Below are positions 1-8,184 of a DNA stretch of 64,000 bases, one piece after another. Source of the stretch: Selenomonadales bacterium (GTDB lineage: Bacteria; Bacillota; Negativicutes; Sporomusales; UBA7701). Location of the stretch: assembly GCA_018434945.1 (NCBI GenBank), contig JAHDOI010000035.1, positions 1-64,000 of the forward strand, written 5' to 3'. The notes under the pieces are model-generated. The model was given only the letters and a program-made list of their open reading frames with translations. It searched no databases and was not told where the DNA came from. The stretch's first letter is position 1, and every line of letters starts with the position of its first letter. The position numbers and the translations under genes are program-made.

Positions 1-135
1 ATAAAAAAGCCAGCCCCTTTAGGGGCTGACTGAGAACGCTATGCGGTTGGCAAACTTTCAGTGAGTCTTGAGACTCAGCTAGTATAATGCCCTTTCAGGG
101 CTAACCCAAGCCACCCGTTTAACGGGTGGCTCCGT
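1..135. repeat. Palindrome cluster, possible IS200/IS605-type end
   Basis: Four perfect or near-perfect hairpins sit in 130 bases: 12-27 (AGCCCC arms), 62-77 (TGAGTCT arms), 89-101 (GCCCT arms) and 110-130 (GCCACCCGTT arms). The first is followed on the minus strand by a T-run (positions 3-8) and can act as the terminator for the gpsA transcript. Dense subterminal hairpins of this kind are typical of IS200/IS605 elements and their non-autonomous derivatives. No transposase frame is visible inside the window, so the element identity is inference. Confidence 0.4.
3..28 (-). terminator. Intrinsic terminator downstream of gpsA
   Basis: On the minus strand a 7-bp stem (AGCCCCT/AGGGGCT, 12-27) is followed by GGC and a six-T run. 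It lies about 130 bases past the gpsA stop and is the first T-tailed hairpin the gpsA-plsY-der transcript would meet. Confidence 0.65.
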
Positions 136-154
136 GACTTGTCCGCAAATTAGA

Positions 155-1177
155 TTACCAGTTTTCGATTTCCGCGACCTCTTCTACTTCATGCGTCCTC
201 CCCCTCCCCATCAGCCGCCCAACCGCTTCGCGGGGGTCGGCTCCCTGGTAGAGGACGCGGTGGATTTCGGCGGTGATGGGCATCTCGACCCCCAGGCGTG
301 TTGCCAGTTCATAGGCGGCCAGGGTGGAGCGGATGCCTTCGACGACCATGCCGGTCTCCCCTTCTATCTCCCCAACCGTTTTGCCGGCGGCGAGGGCCAG
401 GCCGGCGCGGCGGTTGCGGCTATGGCGGCTGGTGCAGGTGACGATCAGGTCGCCGATGCCCGACAAGCCGGCGAAGGTTAGCGGCCGGGCGCCCATGGCG
501 ACGCCGAGGCGGGTTATTTCGGCCAGGCCGCGGGTCATGAGGGCTGCTTTGGCGTTGTCGCCGAAACCGAGGCCGTCGCCGATGCCGGCGCCGAGGGCGA
601 TGATGTTTTTGAGGGCGCCGCCGAGTTCGACGCCGATGTTGTCTGGGTTGGTGTAGACGCGGAAGTAGGGTGCCATGAGAGCTTCCTGTACGGTCTCGGC
701 GGCCGGGCGCGAGAAGGAGGCGGCGACAGTGGCGGTGGGATGGCGGAGGGCTACTTCTTCGGCGTGGTTGGGGCCGGAGAGGGCGACGAGGCGTGCGGCC
801 GCTGCCGGGATCTCTTCGGCGATGACTTCGGTCATGCGTTTGAGGGTGCCTACTTCGAGGCCTTTGGCGGCGCTGACGACAACGGCACCGTCAGCGAGCT
901 GCGGGGCGAGGGCCGCCGCGGTGGCTCTGACGGCATGGGACGGGGTGGCGATGATGACGATGGCCGCGCCTTCCGCGGCGGCGGCCAGGTCGGCGGTGCA
1001 GAGGGCACCGGCCGGGAGTACGGCGTCGGGAAGGTAGCGACGATTGCGACGGGTGGCGGCGAGTTCGGCGGCGAACGCCGCGCTGCGGGCCCAAAGCGCT
1101 ACCTGATGGTCGTTTTCTCCGAGGACGGCGGCCAGGGCGGTGCCCCAGCCGCCGGCACCGATAACGGCAATTTTCAT
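155..1177 (-). CDS. gpsA: Glycerol-3-phosphate dehydrogenase [NAD(P)+]
   Basis: GpsA reduces dihydroxyacetone phosphate to sn-glycerol 3-phosphate in the cytosol, supplying the backbone for phospholipids. The 340-residue protein has the N-terminal dinucleotide-binding motif GAGGWGTALA (about residues 7-16), the SGPNHAEEVA segment near 135, and the ALKNIIALGAGIGDGLG region near 190 that carries the catalytic lysine. Its length is normal for the family. Its ATG overlaps the plsY stop by four bases (ATGA), so the two are translationally coupled. This fits, because PlsY uses the glycerol 3-phosphate made by GpsA. Confidence 0.97.
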   Translation of the reverse strand: MKIAVIGAGGWGTALAAVLGENDHQVALWARSAAFAAELAATRRNRRYLPDAVLPAGALCTADLAAAAEGAAIVIIATPSHAVRATAAALAPQLADGAVVVSAAKGLEVGTLKRMTEVIAEEIPAAAARLVALSGPNHAEEVALRHPTATVAASFSRPAAETVQEALMAPYFRVYTNPDNIGVELGGALKNIIALGAGIGDGLGFGDNAKAALMTRGLAEITRLGVAMGARPLTFAGLSGIGDLIVTCTSRHSRNRRAGLALAAGKTVGEIEGETGMVVEGIRSTLAAYELATRLGVEMPITAEIHRVLYQGADPREAVGRLMGRGRTHEVEEVAEIENW

Positions 1178-1797
1178 GGCTTGTCGCTGTCTTTCTTTTC
1201 CGGTGCGGAGCTGCCGGCTTTGATTTTGAGTTCCTGACCCTTCAGGAGGCGCTCGATGTTGGGTCGGTGGCGGATGATGACGAATGCGGCGGCGACAAGG
1301 CCGAAGTAGAGGTATTCCGTCCGCTCGCCGAAGAACCAGATGAGGGGCGGGGCGATGGCGGCGGCGACGATCGAGCCGAGGGAGACATACCGGGTGAGGA
1401 AGACGATGACCGCCCAGACGGCGAAGACGATGGCGGTGACCTTGGGCATGAGAACGGCGATGACGCCGAGGGCGGTGGCGACGCCGCGCCCGCCTTTGAA
1501 GCCGAGGAAGAGCGACCAGTTATGGCCGGCGATGGCGGCGATGCCGCCGAGGAGGGCCGCCGGCGGTGTGCCGAGGACGGCTTTGCCGATGTAGACGCCG
1601 GCGACGCCTTTGGCGATATCGGTGATTAGGACCCAGAAGGCCGGCCACGGTCCAAGGACCCTGTATACGTTTGTGGCGCCGATGTTTTTGCTGCCGAACT
1701 GGCGGATGTCGACACCTTTGAACGTTTTGCCGACGATAAGGCCGTTGGGGATGGAGCCAATGACGTAACTGAGGGCAATTATGATAATGTAGTCCAT
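1174..1797 (-). CDS. plsY: Acyl-phosphate:glycerol-3-phosphate acyltransferase
   Basis: PlsY transfers an acyl group from acyl phosphate to glycerol 3-phosphate, the first committed step of phospholipid synthesis, at the inner membrane. The 207-residue protein is hydrophobic with several membrane segments and carries the family motifs FGSKNIGATN, GHNWS and GFKGGRGVATALG. The start chosen is the ATG at 1797 (MDYIIIIALSY), preceded by GGGGTGAG. A frame 18 codons longer exists, but the extension has no family similarity. The gene sits between der and gpsA, and repeat copy 1 lies immediately upstream. Confidence 0.95.
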   Translation of the reverse strand: MDYIIIIALSYVIGSIPNGLIVGKTFKGVDIRQFGSKNIGATNVYRVLGPWPAFWVLITDIAKGVAGVYIGKAVLGTPPAALLGGIAAIAGHNWSLFLGFKGGRGVATALGVIAVLMPKVTAIVFAVWAVIVFLTRYVSLGSIVAAAIAPPLIWFFGERTEYLYFGLVAAAFVIIRHRPNIERLLKGQELKIKAGSSAPEKKDSDKP

Positions 1798-1861
1798 TTT
1801 CTCACCCCACAAAATAAAGCTTGCAAAACTTACAAATAGTGAAGGCCGCACTCAAGGCTTA

Positions 1862-1981
1862 GGCCGTTTAGAAAGGTCCAGATGCCAGGCGCACCGGAGG
1901 GTGACACCGGAAGCGTACACGAACGTACGCTGAGGATGGCAGCCGAGGAGCAACGCCGCAGATGGGCCTTTATGGACGGCC
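1862..1981 (+). repeat. Structured intergenic repeat, copy 1
   Basis: This 120-base element fills the gap between der and plsY. Outer arms GGCCGT (1862-1867) and ACGGCC (1976-1981) are perfectly complementary. Conserved family blocks follow: CCAGATGC (1878-1885), GGCGCACCGGA, a central hairpin GCGTAC (1913-1918)/GTACGC (1925-1930), GAGGAGCAACGCCGCAGATGG and GGCCTTT. The middle stem is imperfect here (about 7 of 10 pairs). The same blocks recur near 30200, 31940 and 56860. No T-run follows, so it is not a simple terminator. Confidence 0.85.
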
Positions 1982-1984
1982 GTA

Positions 1985-3313
1985 CTAGTCTTCTTCTTTG
2001 TCTTTGCGGCCGCGCACGACTAACTTCAGCGGTGTGCCTTCGAACCCGAAAGCTTCCCGCAGTTTGTTTTCGAGGTAGCGGAGGTAGGAGAAGTGCATAA
2101 TTTCGGCGTCGTTGACGAAGAAGACGAATGTGGGCGGTTTGACGCCCGGCTGGGTGGTGTAGTAAATTTTGAGCTTGCGGCCCCGCTCTGACGGCGGGGG
2201 GTTGATGGCTACGGCGTCTTCGACGACTTGGTTGAGGACGCTGGTGGCGATGCGCATGGCATGCTGTTCGGCGACAAATTTGACGAGTTCGCTGACCCGC
2301 TGGACGCGCTGTTTGGTGAGGGCGGATACGAAGAGGACGGGAGCGTACTGCATGAAGCCGAGTTCGCTGCGGATGTTTTCGGTGTAGCGGAGGGTGGTTT
2401 TACTGTCTTTTTCGACGAGGTCCCATTTGTTGACGACGATGATGCTGGCCCGTCCGGCCTCATGGGCGTAGCCGGCGATTTTTTTGTCCTGTTCGGTGAC
2501 GCCGTCGACGGCGTCGATGAGCATGAGGACGACGTCGGCCCGGTCGACGGCTCTGAGGGAGCGGATGACGCTGTAGCGCTCGACGGGCTGGTCGATCTTG
2601 GCTTTGCGGCGCATGCCGGCTGTATCGATGAGGATGAAGTCGGTGCCGTCTTTGGAGTAGTGGGTATCGATGGCGTCACGGGTTGTGCCGGGGATGTCGC
2701 TGACGATGACCCGTTCTTCGCCGAGCAGGGAGTTGACGAGGGAGGATTTGCCGACGTTTGGCCGGCCGATGAAGGCGACCCTGATGGTGTCGGTTTCGTC
2801 GGCAACGGCTGTCTGACGCGGCAGGGCGGCGATAACCTGATCGAGGAGGTCGCCGAGGCCGAGGGCGTTGGCGGCCGAGATGGGATAGGGGTCGCCGAGG
2901 CCGAGGTTGTAGAATTCGAAGATTTCGGTTTCGTCTTTTACGCTGTCGACTTTGTTGACGGCGAGCAGGACGGGTTTGCGAGCGTTGCGGAGGATGGCGG
3001 CCACTTCTTCGTCGGCCGCGGTTTGTCCGGCCTTGACGTCGACGACAAAGACGACGACGTCGGCCTCTTCGATGGCGAGTTTGGCCTGGTGGCGCATGGA
3101 GGTGAGGATTTTGTCGGTGGATTCGATTTCGATACCGCCGGTGTCTATCATGGTGAATTCGTGGCCCAGCCATTCGGCGTCCATGTAGATGCGGTCCCTG
3201 GTGACGCCGGGGATGTCTTCGACGATGGAGACACGCTTCTGGGCGATGCGGTTGAAGAGGGTGGATTTGCCGACATTGGGCCGGCCGACTATGGCTACGA
3301 TCGGTTTGCTCAT
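1985..3313 (-). CDS. der: Ribosome biogenesis GTPase Der (EngA)
   Basis: Der is a tandem-domain GTPase needed for 50S ribosomal subunit maturation. The 442-residue protein has two GTPase domains, each with its own P-loop (GRPNVGKST near residue 8, GRPNVGKSS near 185) and NKxD motif, followed by a C-terminal KH-like domain. The ATG at 3313 ([10 protein letters not shown]) is preferred because AAAGGTGA lies about six bases before it; in-frame starts at 3319 and 3322 are alternatives. Downstream genes are plsY and gpsA, separated by repeat copy 1. Confidence 0.97.
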   Translation of the reverse strand: MSKPIVAIVGRPNVGKSTLFNRIAQKRVSIVEDIPGVTRDRIYMDAEWLGHEFTMIDTGGIEIESTDKILTSMRHQAKLAIEEADVVVFVVDVKAGQTAADEEVAAILRNARKPVLLAVNKVDSVKDETEIFEFYNLGLGDPYPISAANALGLGDLLDQVIAALPRQTAVADETDTIRVAFIGRPNVGKSSLVNSLLGEERVIVSDIPGTTRDAIDTHYSKDGTDFILIDTAGMRRKAKIDQPVERYSVIRSLRAVDRADVVLMLIDAVDGVTEQDKKIAGYAHEAGRASIIVVNKWDLVEKDSKTTLRYTENIRSELGFMQYAPVLFVSALTKQRVQRVSELVKFVAEQHAMRIATSVLNQVVEDAVAINPPPSERGRKLKIYYTTQPGVKPPTFVFFVNDAEIMHFSYLRYLENKLREAFGFEGTPLKLVVRGRKDKEED

Positions 3314-3336
3314 TGTCATCACCTTTTCGCGTTGGT

Positions 3337-3861
3337 TCAGTAGTCTATGCCTTGCCGGGCCGCCACACCGTTTTGGTATGGGTGCTTTACTTCCTGCATG
3401 TCGGTGACGAGGTGGGCGACGGCGATTATTTCCGGCGGCGCGTAGCGGCCGGTGAGGATGATTTCGACGTTGCGCCTGACGGCGGTGAGGTAAGCCACGA
3501 CGTCGGCGGCCGCTATTAGGCCGCAGGCCATGGCGACGTTGATTTCGTCGAGGATGACGATGTCGTAGCTGCCGGAGTCGATGACGGTTTTGGCCTTCTC
3601 CCAGCCTTTTTTGGCAAGCTCTACGTCTATGGGGTCGGGATCGGCCAGGTCGACGAAGTCGTGGCGACCGACCGGAATGACGACAAAGCCGGGAAGATGC
3701 TGCGCCGCTTTCACTTCGCCATAATCCGGGCAGTCTTTCATGAATTGGAGCATGCAGATTTTGAAGCCGTGGCCTGAGGCCCGGAAGGCCAGACCCAGGC
3801 TAGCAGTAGTTTTTCCTTTGCCGTTGCCTGTATATACTTGGATGAGGCCGAGGTCTTTCAT
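3337..3861 (-). CDS. Corrinoid adenosyltransferase, CobO/BtuR family
   Basis: Enzymes of this family transfer the adenosyl group of ATP to cob(I)alamin or cobyrinate a,c-diamide, making the active coenzyme B12 form. The 174-residue protein begins [19 protein letters not shown], with the P-loop GNGKGKTT characteristic of CobA/CobO/BtuR proteins, and carries ILDEINVA in the middle. The start follows a perfect GGAGG whose downstream TAA is the stop codon of the preceding DUF512 gene, so the pair is tightly coupled. No other cobalamin genes or B12 riboswitch are visible nearby, so de novo versus salvage use cannot be decided. Confidence 0.9.
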   Translation of the reverse strand: MKDLGLIQVYTGNGKGKTTASLGLAFRASGHGFKICMLQFMKDCPDYGEVKAAQHLPGFVVIPVGRHDFVDLADPDPIDVELAKKGWEKAKTVIDSGSYDIVILDEINVAMACGLIAAADVVAYLTAVRRNVEIILTGRYAPPEIIAVAHLVTDMQEVKHPYQNGVAARQGIDY

Positions 3862-3862
3862 G

Positions 3863-5167
3863 TTACCTCCAGGCTGCGAGCTGCTGTTTGAGATCGGCGG
3901 CGAAGTGGGCGACCCGCACGGGGCGGCCGAGGGCGCGCGAGACGTCTTCCGGGGTGAGGCCGTCGAGGAAGATGTTTTCACCTTTCCTGAGGGCGACGCC
4001 GGGGATGACGACGCCTCCTTGCGGTCGGTCGCCGGCACGGAGGGCGGCGATGATGTCGGCGCCGGTGAGGAGCCCGGTGACGGTGACGTCGGGGCCGAAG
4101 AAGGCGTTGACGACGGGGACGAGGTTGACGGTCAGGTTGGGCAGGGAGAGCCGGCTCAGCAAAGGACCGAGCACCGTTGCAGCCGATACGCCGCAGACGA
4201 CGTCGATATTATGCGGGGTGGAGTAGCCTTGACCGGAGACGGCGGTTTCATCCCATTCGGCGAGGAAGGAGCGGACGATGCCGACACCGTTCTCGAGTTG
4301 GGGGAAGTCGTCGTAGTGGTCGTATGCGGGGATGGGCTGGCCGCAGGCGAGGTAGAATTCGTCGGCGAGGTAGACGAAGGAGGCGCCGGTTTCGGCCCGG
4401 CAGCGGCGCTGCCAGGAGGCGACAGCGGATATGACGCCCGCGGCTTCTTCGGGGGTGAAGCCGCGCAGGGGACGACACTTTTCACGGTGGCGGGTCAGGC
4501 CGACAGGCACGATGGCCAGGGAGAGGACGCCGGGGGCGAGGGCGTAGAGGTCGGCGATGGTGCGTTCGAGAACAGGGCCGTCGTTGAGGCCGGGGCAAAG
4601 CACGACCTGGGTGTGGAGTTCGATGCCTTGGGCGGCAAGGTCCTTGAGGCGGCCCAGGATGTCTTTGGCGCGCGGGTTGCCGAGCAGGGAGGCCCGTATG
4701 TCGCCGTCGGTGGCGTGGACGGAGACGTAGAGGGGCGACAGGTGGAGGCGGCGGATGCGGGCAAGGTCCCTCTGGGTAAGGTTTGTGAGGGTGATGAAGT
4801 TGCCGTAGAGGAAGGAGAGCCGGTAGTCGTCATCTTTGACGTAGAGACTTTCCCGCATGCCGGGGGGCATCTGGTCGACAAAGCAAAAGACGCATCTGTT
4901 GGCACAGGGGCGGACACGGTCGAAGACGGCGCTGGCGAATTCCAGCCCGAGATCCTGGTCGTAGTCCTTTTCGACTGCGAAAAGCTCCTCTTCGCCGCTC
5001 TGCCGCGCCACGAGGAGCTCCACGTATTCGTCGGCCAGCGCAAAGCTTAGGTCGATTATGTCGTTGACGGGTTTACCGTTGACGGCCAGCAGGGCGTCGC
5101 CGGGGTTAAGTCCGAGCTCGGCGGCGATGCTGCCGTCGGCCACGGCGCTGATGATTCCTTTGGTCAA
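3863..5167 (-). CDS. DUF512 family radical-SAM-like Fe-S protein with PDZ domain
   Basis: The protein (434 residues from the chosen TTG) has an N-terminal PDZ-like segment (GSIAAELGLNPGDALLAVNGK). A cysteine cluster CANRCVFCFVDQMPPGMR follows, giving CxxxCxxC as expected for a 4Fe-4S centre, and then the DUF512 region (YRLSFLYGNFITLTN, LHTQVVLCPGLNDG). The biochemical role of the family is not established to my knowledge. The TTG at 5167 (TKGIISAVADGS) lies seven bases after AGAGGTGAG; the frame stays open upstream to a TTG at 5251. The gene is conserved beside der in related bacteria, which hints at a housekeeping role. Confidence 0.85.
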   Translation of the reverse strand: MTKGIISAVADGSIAAELGLNPGDALLAVNGKPVNDIIDLSFALADEYVELLVARQSGEEELFAVEKDYDQDLGLEFASAVFDRVRPCANRCVFCFVDQMPPGMRESLYVKDDDYRLSFLYGNFITLTNLTQRDLARIRRLHLSPLYVSVHATDGDIRASLLGNPRAKDILGRLKDLAAQGIELHTQVVLCPGLNDGPVLERTIADLYALAPGVLSLAIVPVGLTRHREKCRPLRGFTPEEAAGVISAVASWQRRCRAETGASFVYLADEFYLACGQPIPAYDHYDDFPQLENGVGIVRSFLAEWDETAVSGQGYSTPHNIDVVCGVSAATVLGPLLSRLSLPNLTVNLVPVVNAFFGPDVTVTGLLTGADIIAALRAGDRPQGGVVIPGVALRKGENIFLDGLTPEDVSRALGRPVRVAHFAADLKQQLAAWR

Positions 5168-5275
5168 AGCGGTTCTCACCTCTGGCAGGAGACGTCCGGA
5201 TGATTTTGCCTTTACTATGTATTCCGTCTTTAGCAGGCTTTTCCTGCTCAACGGAAAAAATCGGCCAAACTGCCT

Positions 5276-5734
5276 TTATTGCTGAAGCTTGCGTTTGACG
5301 TCCGCGACCATGGCAACGAAGGCGGGGTATTGCCGCTGCATGCCCCAGACGGTCATCCGCCTGCCCAGGTTGGTGAGCCGGTAGCGTTTGGAGAGCAGAC
5401 CGCCGATTTTGGTGGAGAAGTTGATGAGCGGGAAGGCGTCCTGGAAGAGGCTGGCCCGCTCGTCGACACCGGCTGTGGCGAGCAGCACGCCGACAGCGGC
5501 CATGAGGGGCTTGCGCTGGTCCCACAGGCCGAGAAAGTAGACGCGGTGGCCGTATTCGTCCTGACCCATGAGGTAGGGTGTGCCGATGAGTCGCGGGGCG
5601 GTGCGGTCGTAATATGGCAAATCGACGAATTCGCCGAAGGCGGGGACACGGTCGCCGGGCAGAAGGCCGCAGTGGATGGCGCTGGCGACTACTGATGCGT
5701 GGGCGCCGGCGAAGCAGTAGTAGATGATGTTCAA
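5276..5734 (-). CDS. DUF3189 family protein (copy A)
   Basis: This 152-residue soluble protein starts MNIIYYCFAGAHASVVASAIH, a start typical of DUF3189 proteins of spore-forming Firmicutes. The family has no known function. It overlaps the next gene upstream by four bases (ATGA) and lies in the chain spoIIP - DUF3189 - DUF3189 - DUF512. The middle contains a GxDERASLFQDAFPLINFS-like segment and the C-terminus is rich in basic residues. A spore-related role is plausible only from its neighbourhood. Confidence 0.8.
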   Translation of the reverse strand: MNIIYYCFAGAHASVVASAIHCGLLPGDRVPAFGEFVDLPYYDRTAPRLIGTPYLMGQDEYGHRVYFLGLWDQRKPLMAAVGVLLATAGVDERASLFQDAFPLINFSTKIGGLLSKRYRLTNLGRRMTVWGMQRQYPAFVAMVADVKRKLQQ

Positions 5735-6147
5735 CGGCAGTCCTCCCGGCGGCGGGCGAGCAGGCTGGCGCGCAAGTCGGCGGTGATGCGGGGGAGCAGG
5801 CGGTGCCCGAAGGCGGCCGGCCAGCGGTCGGCCAGAAAGACGCGCAGCTGCGCTGTCAGGCCGTGTGCGGCTATTTCCCGGTCGAGGTCGACCCAGGCGA
5901 GCGAGAAGGAGAATATGCCGGCCATTCCGGCAAGCGTCCGTCGGTACAGTCCGCCGTGGCGGCCGTGGGCGAGGCAGCAGACGGTGGCGCCGTCGCTGTC
6001 GCTGCCGGCGACGAGGAGAGGCTCTGTCCGCCAGTCGCGCCTTTGTCCGGCAGGCAAAAAAGGCTCGGCCTCATTATTAAGGCCGAGGTGGAGGGCGCAG
6101 GCCAGCAGCGGCAGGTAGGGCCGCTTTGCGTGATAGATGATGTTCAT
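5731..6147 (-). CDS. DUF3189 family protein (copy B)
   Basis: The 138-residue protein begins MNIIYHAKRPYLPLLACALHLGL, resembling the start of its neighbour (copy A) and suggesting tandem duplication followed by strong divergence. It keeps a predicted beta-alpha start and an arginine-rich C-terminus. Four-base overlaps join it both to spoIIP upstream and to copy A downstream, so all three are probably translated from one message. Function is unknown. Confidence 0.75.
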   Translation of the reverse strand: MNIIYHAKRPYLPLLACALHLGLNNEAEPFLPAGQRRDWRTEPLLVAGSDSDGATVCCLAHGRHGGLYRRTLAGMAGIFSFSLAWVDLDREIAAHGLTAQLRVFLADRWPAAFGHRLLPRITADLRASLLARRREDCR

Positions 6148-7310
6148 CGGGGGTCGTCACCTTCGCTGTCAGGGTTGTCCTGCCGGCGTTTGCGTCTGAC
6201 TTTGGGGCCGAGGAAGTTGGCGAATTCGGTGGAGGTGAAGCGCTTGAGTTTGGCGCCGGCTTCTTTGACGCCGCCTGTGCTGATAAATAGGAAGGCGATT
6301 ACGCCGACGACGAGCAGGGCGACAATCCAGCCGATCGATTTGCTGGCACCTGATGGGCCTGCCTGCTCTGTGCCCAGGCCTGTGGCCCCGGCTGGGGTGC
6401 CCGGTTTGCCGGAGGTCTGGCCGAGGACGGACGGGATGACGTCGGCGAAGAGAGCGGCACCGCGCTGAGCTTCTTCACGGCTGTTGGTGTGGGAGCCGAC
6501 CTCAAGCAGCATGGAACGCGGGTGGAGGTCCTGGTTGTAGTCGCCCCCCTTGGCGAAGAAGATGCCTTTGATGAGCCCAGGGTGCTTCTGGTCGGCGGCG
6601 GCTTTGATTTTGAGGGCATAGTCCTCGATTTGTTTGCCGGTAGGTCCGTATTTGCCGACAACTAACTGGACCTTTGTCATCGCCTGGCCGTTGATTTTTG
6701 TCCCGTATCCTTCAGGCGGCAGGGCGTCGCGGTGGATGTCGAAGATGGCGGCAGGCTGCTGTTTGACGAGGTCGGCGGCGGTGCGGCGGGAGCGTTCGTA
6801 GGCCATGTTGTCGTGCGGGTCGTGCTTGGCGGTGGAGATTATGGGCTGCAGGCCCTGAGCCTGGAGGGAATCGCCGAATGTCTTGCCTACTTTGTAGATG
6901 CCGCCGTTGCCGAGGATGCTTTCCTTGCCGTCGCCTTCGATATAGGATTCGTCGGAGTGGGTGTGGTAGATGGCGACTTTGTTGCCCTGGGCGCTCGCCA
7001 CCCGCGGGGCGAGATGGACGGCGAAGGCGTGGTAGCGGACGGCATTCGACGGCGCGTAGGCGCTGAGGTTGACTTCGCCGATGAATTTGGCGTGGGCGGT
7101 ATCGCCGCTGATGCCGGTGACTTCGTAACGTTTGTTGTCCGCGGTGAGGCACTGGTCGCCGATGTTGACTTTCCAGCCGGTCAGGAAGACGGGGCGGCCG
7201 AGCTCGTCGACGATGGTGTAGTAACCGCCGTCGTTGCGCTCGTGCGCCTGGGCTGGCACGACGATGAGGCAGGCGATGAGGAGGGCCGCGGCGATGACTA
7301 GCCTATTCAC
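6144..7310 (-). CDS. spoIIP: Stage II sporulation protein P
   Basis: SpoIIP is the membrane-anchored amidase/endopeptidase of the SpoIID-SpoIIM-SpoIIP complex that thins septal peptidoglycan and drives engulfment. The 388-residue protein from the GTG at 7310 has an N-terminal membrane anchor (LVIAAALLIACLIVVPAQA), then YHTHSDESY and FDIHRD zinc-ligand motifs and LLEVGSHTNSREEA, all hallmarks of the amidase domain. A second membrane segment lies near the C-terminus (SIGWIVALLVVGVIAFLF), followed by a basic tail. GTG 7310 follows GGGGGGAAG and overlaps the DUF1614 stop by eight bases. The longer frame adds a sequence with no signal features. Confidence 0.93.
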   Translation of the reverse strand: MNRLVIAAALLIACLIVVPAQAHERNDGGYYTIVDELGRPVFLTGWKVNIGDQCLTADNKRYEVTGISGDTAHAKFIGEVNLSAYAPSNAVRYHAFAVHLAPRVASAQGNKVAIYHTHSDESYIEGDGKESILGNGGIYKVGKTFGDSLQAQGLQPIISTAKHDPHDNMAYERSRRTAADLVKQQPAAIFDIHRDALPPEGYGTKINGQAMTKVQLVVGKYGPTGKQIEDYALKIKAAADQKHPGLIKGIFFAKGGDYNQDLHPRSMLLEVGSHTNSREEAQRGAALFADVIPSVLGQTSGKPGTPAGATGLGTEQAGPSGASKSIGWIVALLVVGVIAFLFISTGGVKEAGAKLKRFTSTEFANFLGPKVRRKRRQDNPDSEGDDPR

Positions 7311-8055
7311 GGTCTTCCCCCCTGTCCTGCTGTTCGTTTTTTTTGGCGGCGGTAAGCGATTTATCCTTGTTGTGTTTGCCGTGGTGTCCGAGTTCTTTGC
7401 TGAATTCATACAGACCCTCGGGGCGGTTTGGTCCGAGTACTGGTCCGCCCTGGAGCTTTTCCCGCGTTTCGCCGACAAGTTCGGCTACCATCACGCCGAC
7501 GAGGCCGGCGATGATGACGACGTCGAACGCTCCTGCCCCGCCGATGTCGGTGGTGCCGGGGATGCCGGCGCGCAGCACGGTGTAGAAGTGGTAGACGTCG
7601 CTGAGGATTATACCGAGGGTGCCGCCGATGAAGGCGGCACGGCGGGAGCGGCCGGCGATGTAGGCGATGATGCCGGCGGCAATGCCGTAGATGAGTTTGG
7701 GATCGAGGAACATGTTTTCCGGTTCGTAGGGCAGGTATAAGGAGCCGAGCATCACCGCCCCGGCGACGAGGAAGCTGGCGACGACCGCCCTGATCCGTTC
7801 GGCGGTTTCGTCGGCGGTGGCTATCAGCCAGATGGCCAGAGCGGCCGGGAGCAGCGCGCCGCCGACGTTGACGCTCAGTTCTACGGGTGAGCGCATCAAC
7901 GGTACGTCAACGAAGCTGCCGACGATGATGGCGGCGATGAAGAAGAGCGCTTGCTTGTCGGTGAGCCGCATACGGTCGAGCAGGCGCTGGGCTAAACCGA
8001 AGTAGGCCAGGACGCCGACCACCAGGAGCAGTATCATTCCTACCGGCAAACTCAT
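7303..8055 (-). CDS. DUF1614 family integral membrane protein
   Basis: The 250-residue protein is almost entirely hydrophobic, with about eight membrane segments between residues 5 and 215, and a hydrophilic C-terminal tail (KHNKDKSLTAAKKNEQ). The conserved stretch MSLPVGMILLLVVGVLAYFGL and the RLTDKQALFFI motif fit DUF1614. In sporeformers this family often lies directly before spoIIP, as here, which suggests a role around engulfment, but no function is known. The ATG at 8055 follows GAGGTG by about ten bases. Confidence 0.8.
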   Translation of the reverse strand: MSLPVGMILLLVVGVLAYFGLAQRLLDRMRLTDKQALFFIAAIIVGSFVDVPLMRSPVELSVNVGGALLPAALAIWLIATADETAERIRAVVASFLVAGAVMLGSLYLPYEPENMFLDPKLIYGIAAGIIAYIAGRSRRAAFIGGTLGIILSDVYHFYTVLRAGIPGTTDIGGAGAFDVVIIAGLVGVMVAELVGETREKLQGGPVLGPNRPEGLYEFSKELGHHGKHNKDKSLTAAKKNEQQDRGEDRE

Positions 8056-8130
8056 GTGGTTTTTTCACCTCACATCCAGGATGATGGCGAGCACGAATCT
8101 AGCTTGCCCCGGGCGGAGGGAAAACATGCA

Positions 8131-8156
8131 AAAGCATGGCCGCGCGGCCATGCTCG
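8131..8156 (-). terminator. Intrinsic terminator after fni
   Basis: A perfect palindrome (8134-8153, GCATGGCCGC/GCGGCCATGC) follows the fni stop by about 30 bases and is trailed on the minus strand by TTTT. It should end the ispH-fni transcript before the DUF1614-spoIIP unit. The rest of the 8056-8184 gap is the leader of the DUF1614 gene; no clear promoter was recognised there. Confidence 0.75.
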
Positions 8157-8184
8157 TGAGTTGTTATTTATTCGATTATATCGA

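Noticed and set aside
3740..5050. 436-codon plus-strand open frame
   Set aside because: Antisense to the DUF512 gene, very rich in Gly, Asp and Val, with no recognised domain or ribosome site.
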